NCBI GenBank assembly: GCA_900543205.1
Contig: UQQM01000028.1
Location: 1 to 22,264, forward strand
Reading direction: 5' to 3'
Source: an uncultured Bacteroides sp.
GTDB lineage: Bacteria; Bacteroidota; Bacteroidia; Bacteroidales; UBA932
DNA: 22,264 nt
The notes below the pieces were generated by a model, which saw nothing but the letters and a program-made list of their open reading frames with translations, made no database searches and had not been told where the DNA came from. The translations under genes and the position numbers were made by a program. Below are positions 22,210-22,264 of this stretch, piece after piece (position 1 is the stretch's first letter; each line of letters opens with the position of its first letter).

Positions 22210-22264
22210 CCTCGCGGCTGCAATTGCGCCTCGCAGACGAAAAAAGTCTGCTCGGCGTCAATTC
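22210..22264. repeat. 67-bp hairpin repeat, copy 3 (cut by window end)
   Basis: This runs from CCTCGCGGCTGCAATTG to GCGTCAATTC, where the window ends. The stem GCAGAC / GTCTGC is intact around GAAAAAA. It has the same orientation as copies 1 and 2. Confidence 0.8.

Larger units (their letters stand above)
21728..22264. other. Intergenic region with repeats at the right end
   Basis: No gene is credible here. A weak 7-bp stem without T run lies at 21735-21756, just after the araC-type stop. The rest holds the right 166-bp repeat, a 22-bp tandem repeat and the third hairpin repeat, which the window end cuts. Confidence 0.65.

Overview
The window looks like a moderately GC-rich chromosomal segment of a gut-type Bacteroidales bacterium. 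The evidence is seen in the sequence: many promoters match the Bacteroidota signature TTTG-N19/20-TAnnTTTG, several genes belong to families largely confined to Bacteroidota (a PUR-alpha-like DUF3276 protein, a DUF5606 protein, a long NusB, a two-module GT2 protein), and Shine-Dalgarno sites are nearly absent. The genus cannot be fixed from the sequence alone.

Layout. 1-771 is non-coding and repetitive, with two near-identical 145-bp palindromic elements. 772-4363 is a leftward operon: PUR-alpha-like protein, MTA/SAH deaminase, purine nucleoside phosphorylase and a secreted GH43 enzyme. From a short divergent promoter region, 4447-8915 is a tight rightward housekeeping operon (nusB, yajC, ybbR-like, coaE, DUF5606, rimO). 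The RNase P RNA gene (8917-9215, minus strand) runs head-on into rimO, and its promoter lies in a perfect 21-bp inverted repeat. 9460-11225 holds a secreted metallophosphoesterase and a small lipoprotein. 11300-14163 (leftward) holds tex and a DPM1-like glycosyltransferase. 14238-16579 holds two further glycosyltransferases on either side of a tRNA-Ser(GGA) gene. 16973-18202 encodes a phosphofructokinase whose motifs predict use of pyrophosphate; it lies between two G/T-rich low-complexity tracts.

The right part (18.2-22.3 kb) looks accessory. It has a third 145-bp palindromic element (inverted relative to the first two), two more copies of a 67-bp hairpin repeat, a separate long imperfect palindrome, and a divergent pair: a secreted alpha/beta hydrolase with a Cys nucleophile and an AraC-family regulator. 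A diverged, gap-free 166-bp direct repeat brackets this pair. Next to it is a 22-bp tandem repeat resembling the end of an IS21-type element.

Functional themes: nucleoside and methylthioadenosine salvage, RNA and ribosome maturation (RNase P, RimO, NusB, Tex), CoA synthesis, surface glycan synthesis and glycolysis. The best candidate for something undescribed is the composite repeat family: a 67-bp hairpin unit followed by a symmetric 145-bp palindrome (60-bp arm, 25-bp central hairpin, 60-bp arm). It keeps its foldability while its sequence varies. No CRISPR array, phage module, transposase or complete defence system is visible.
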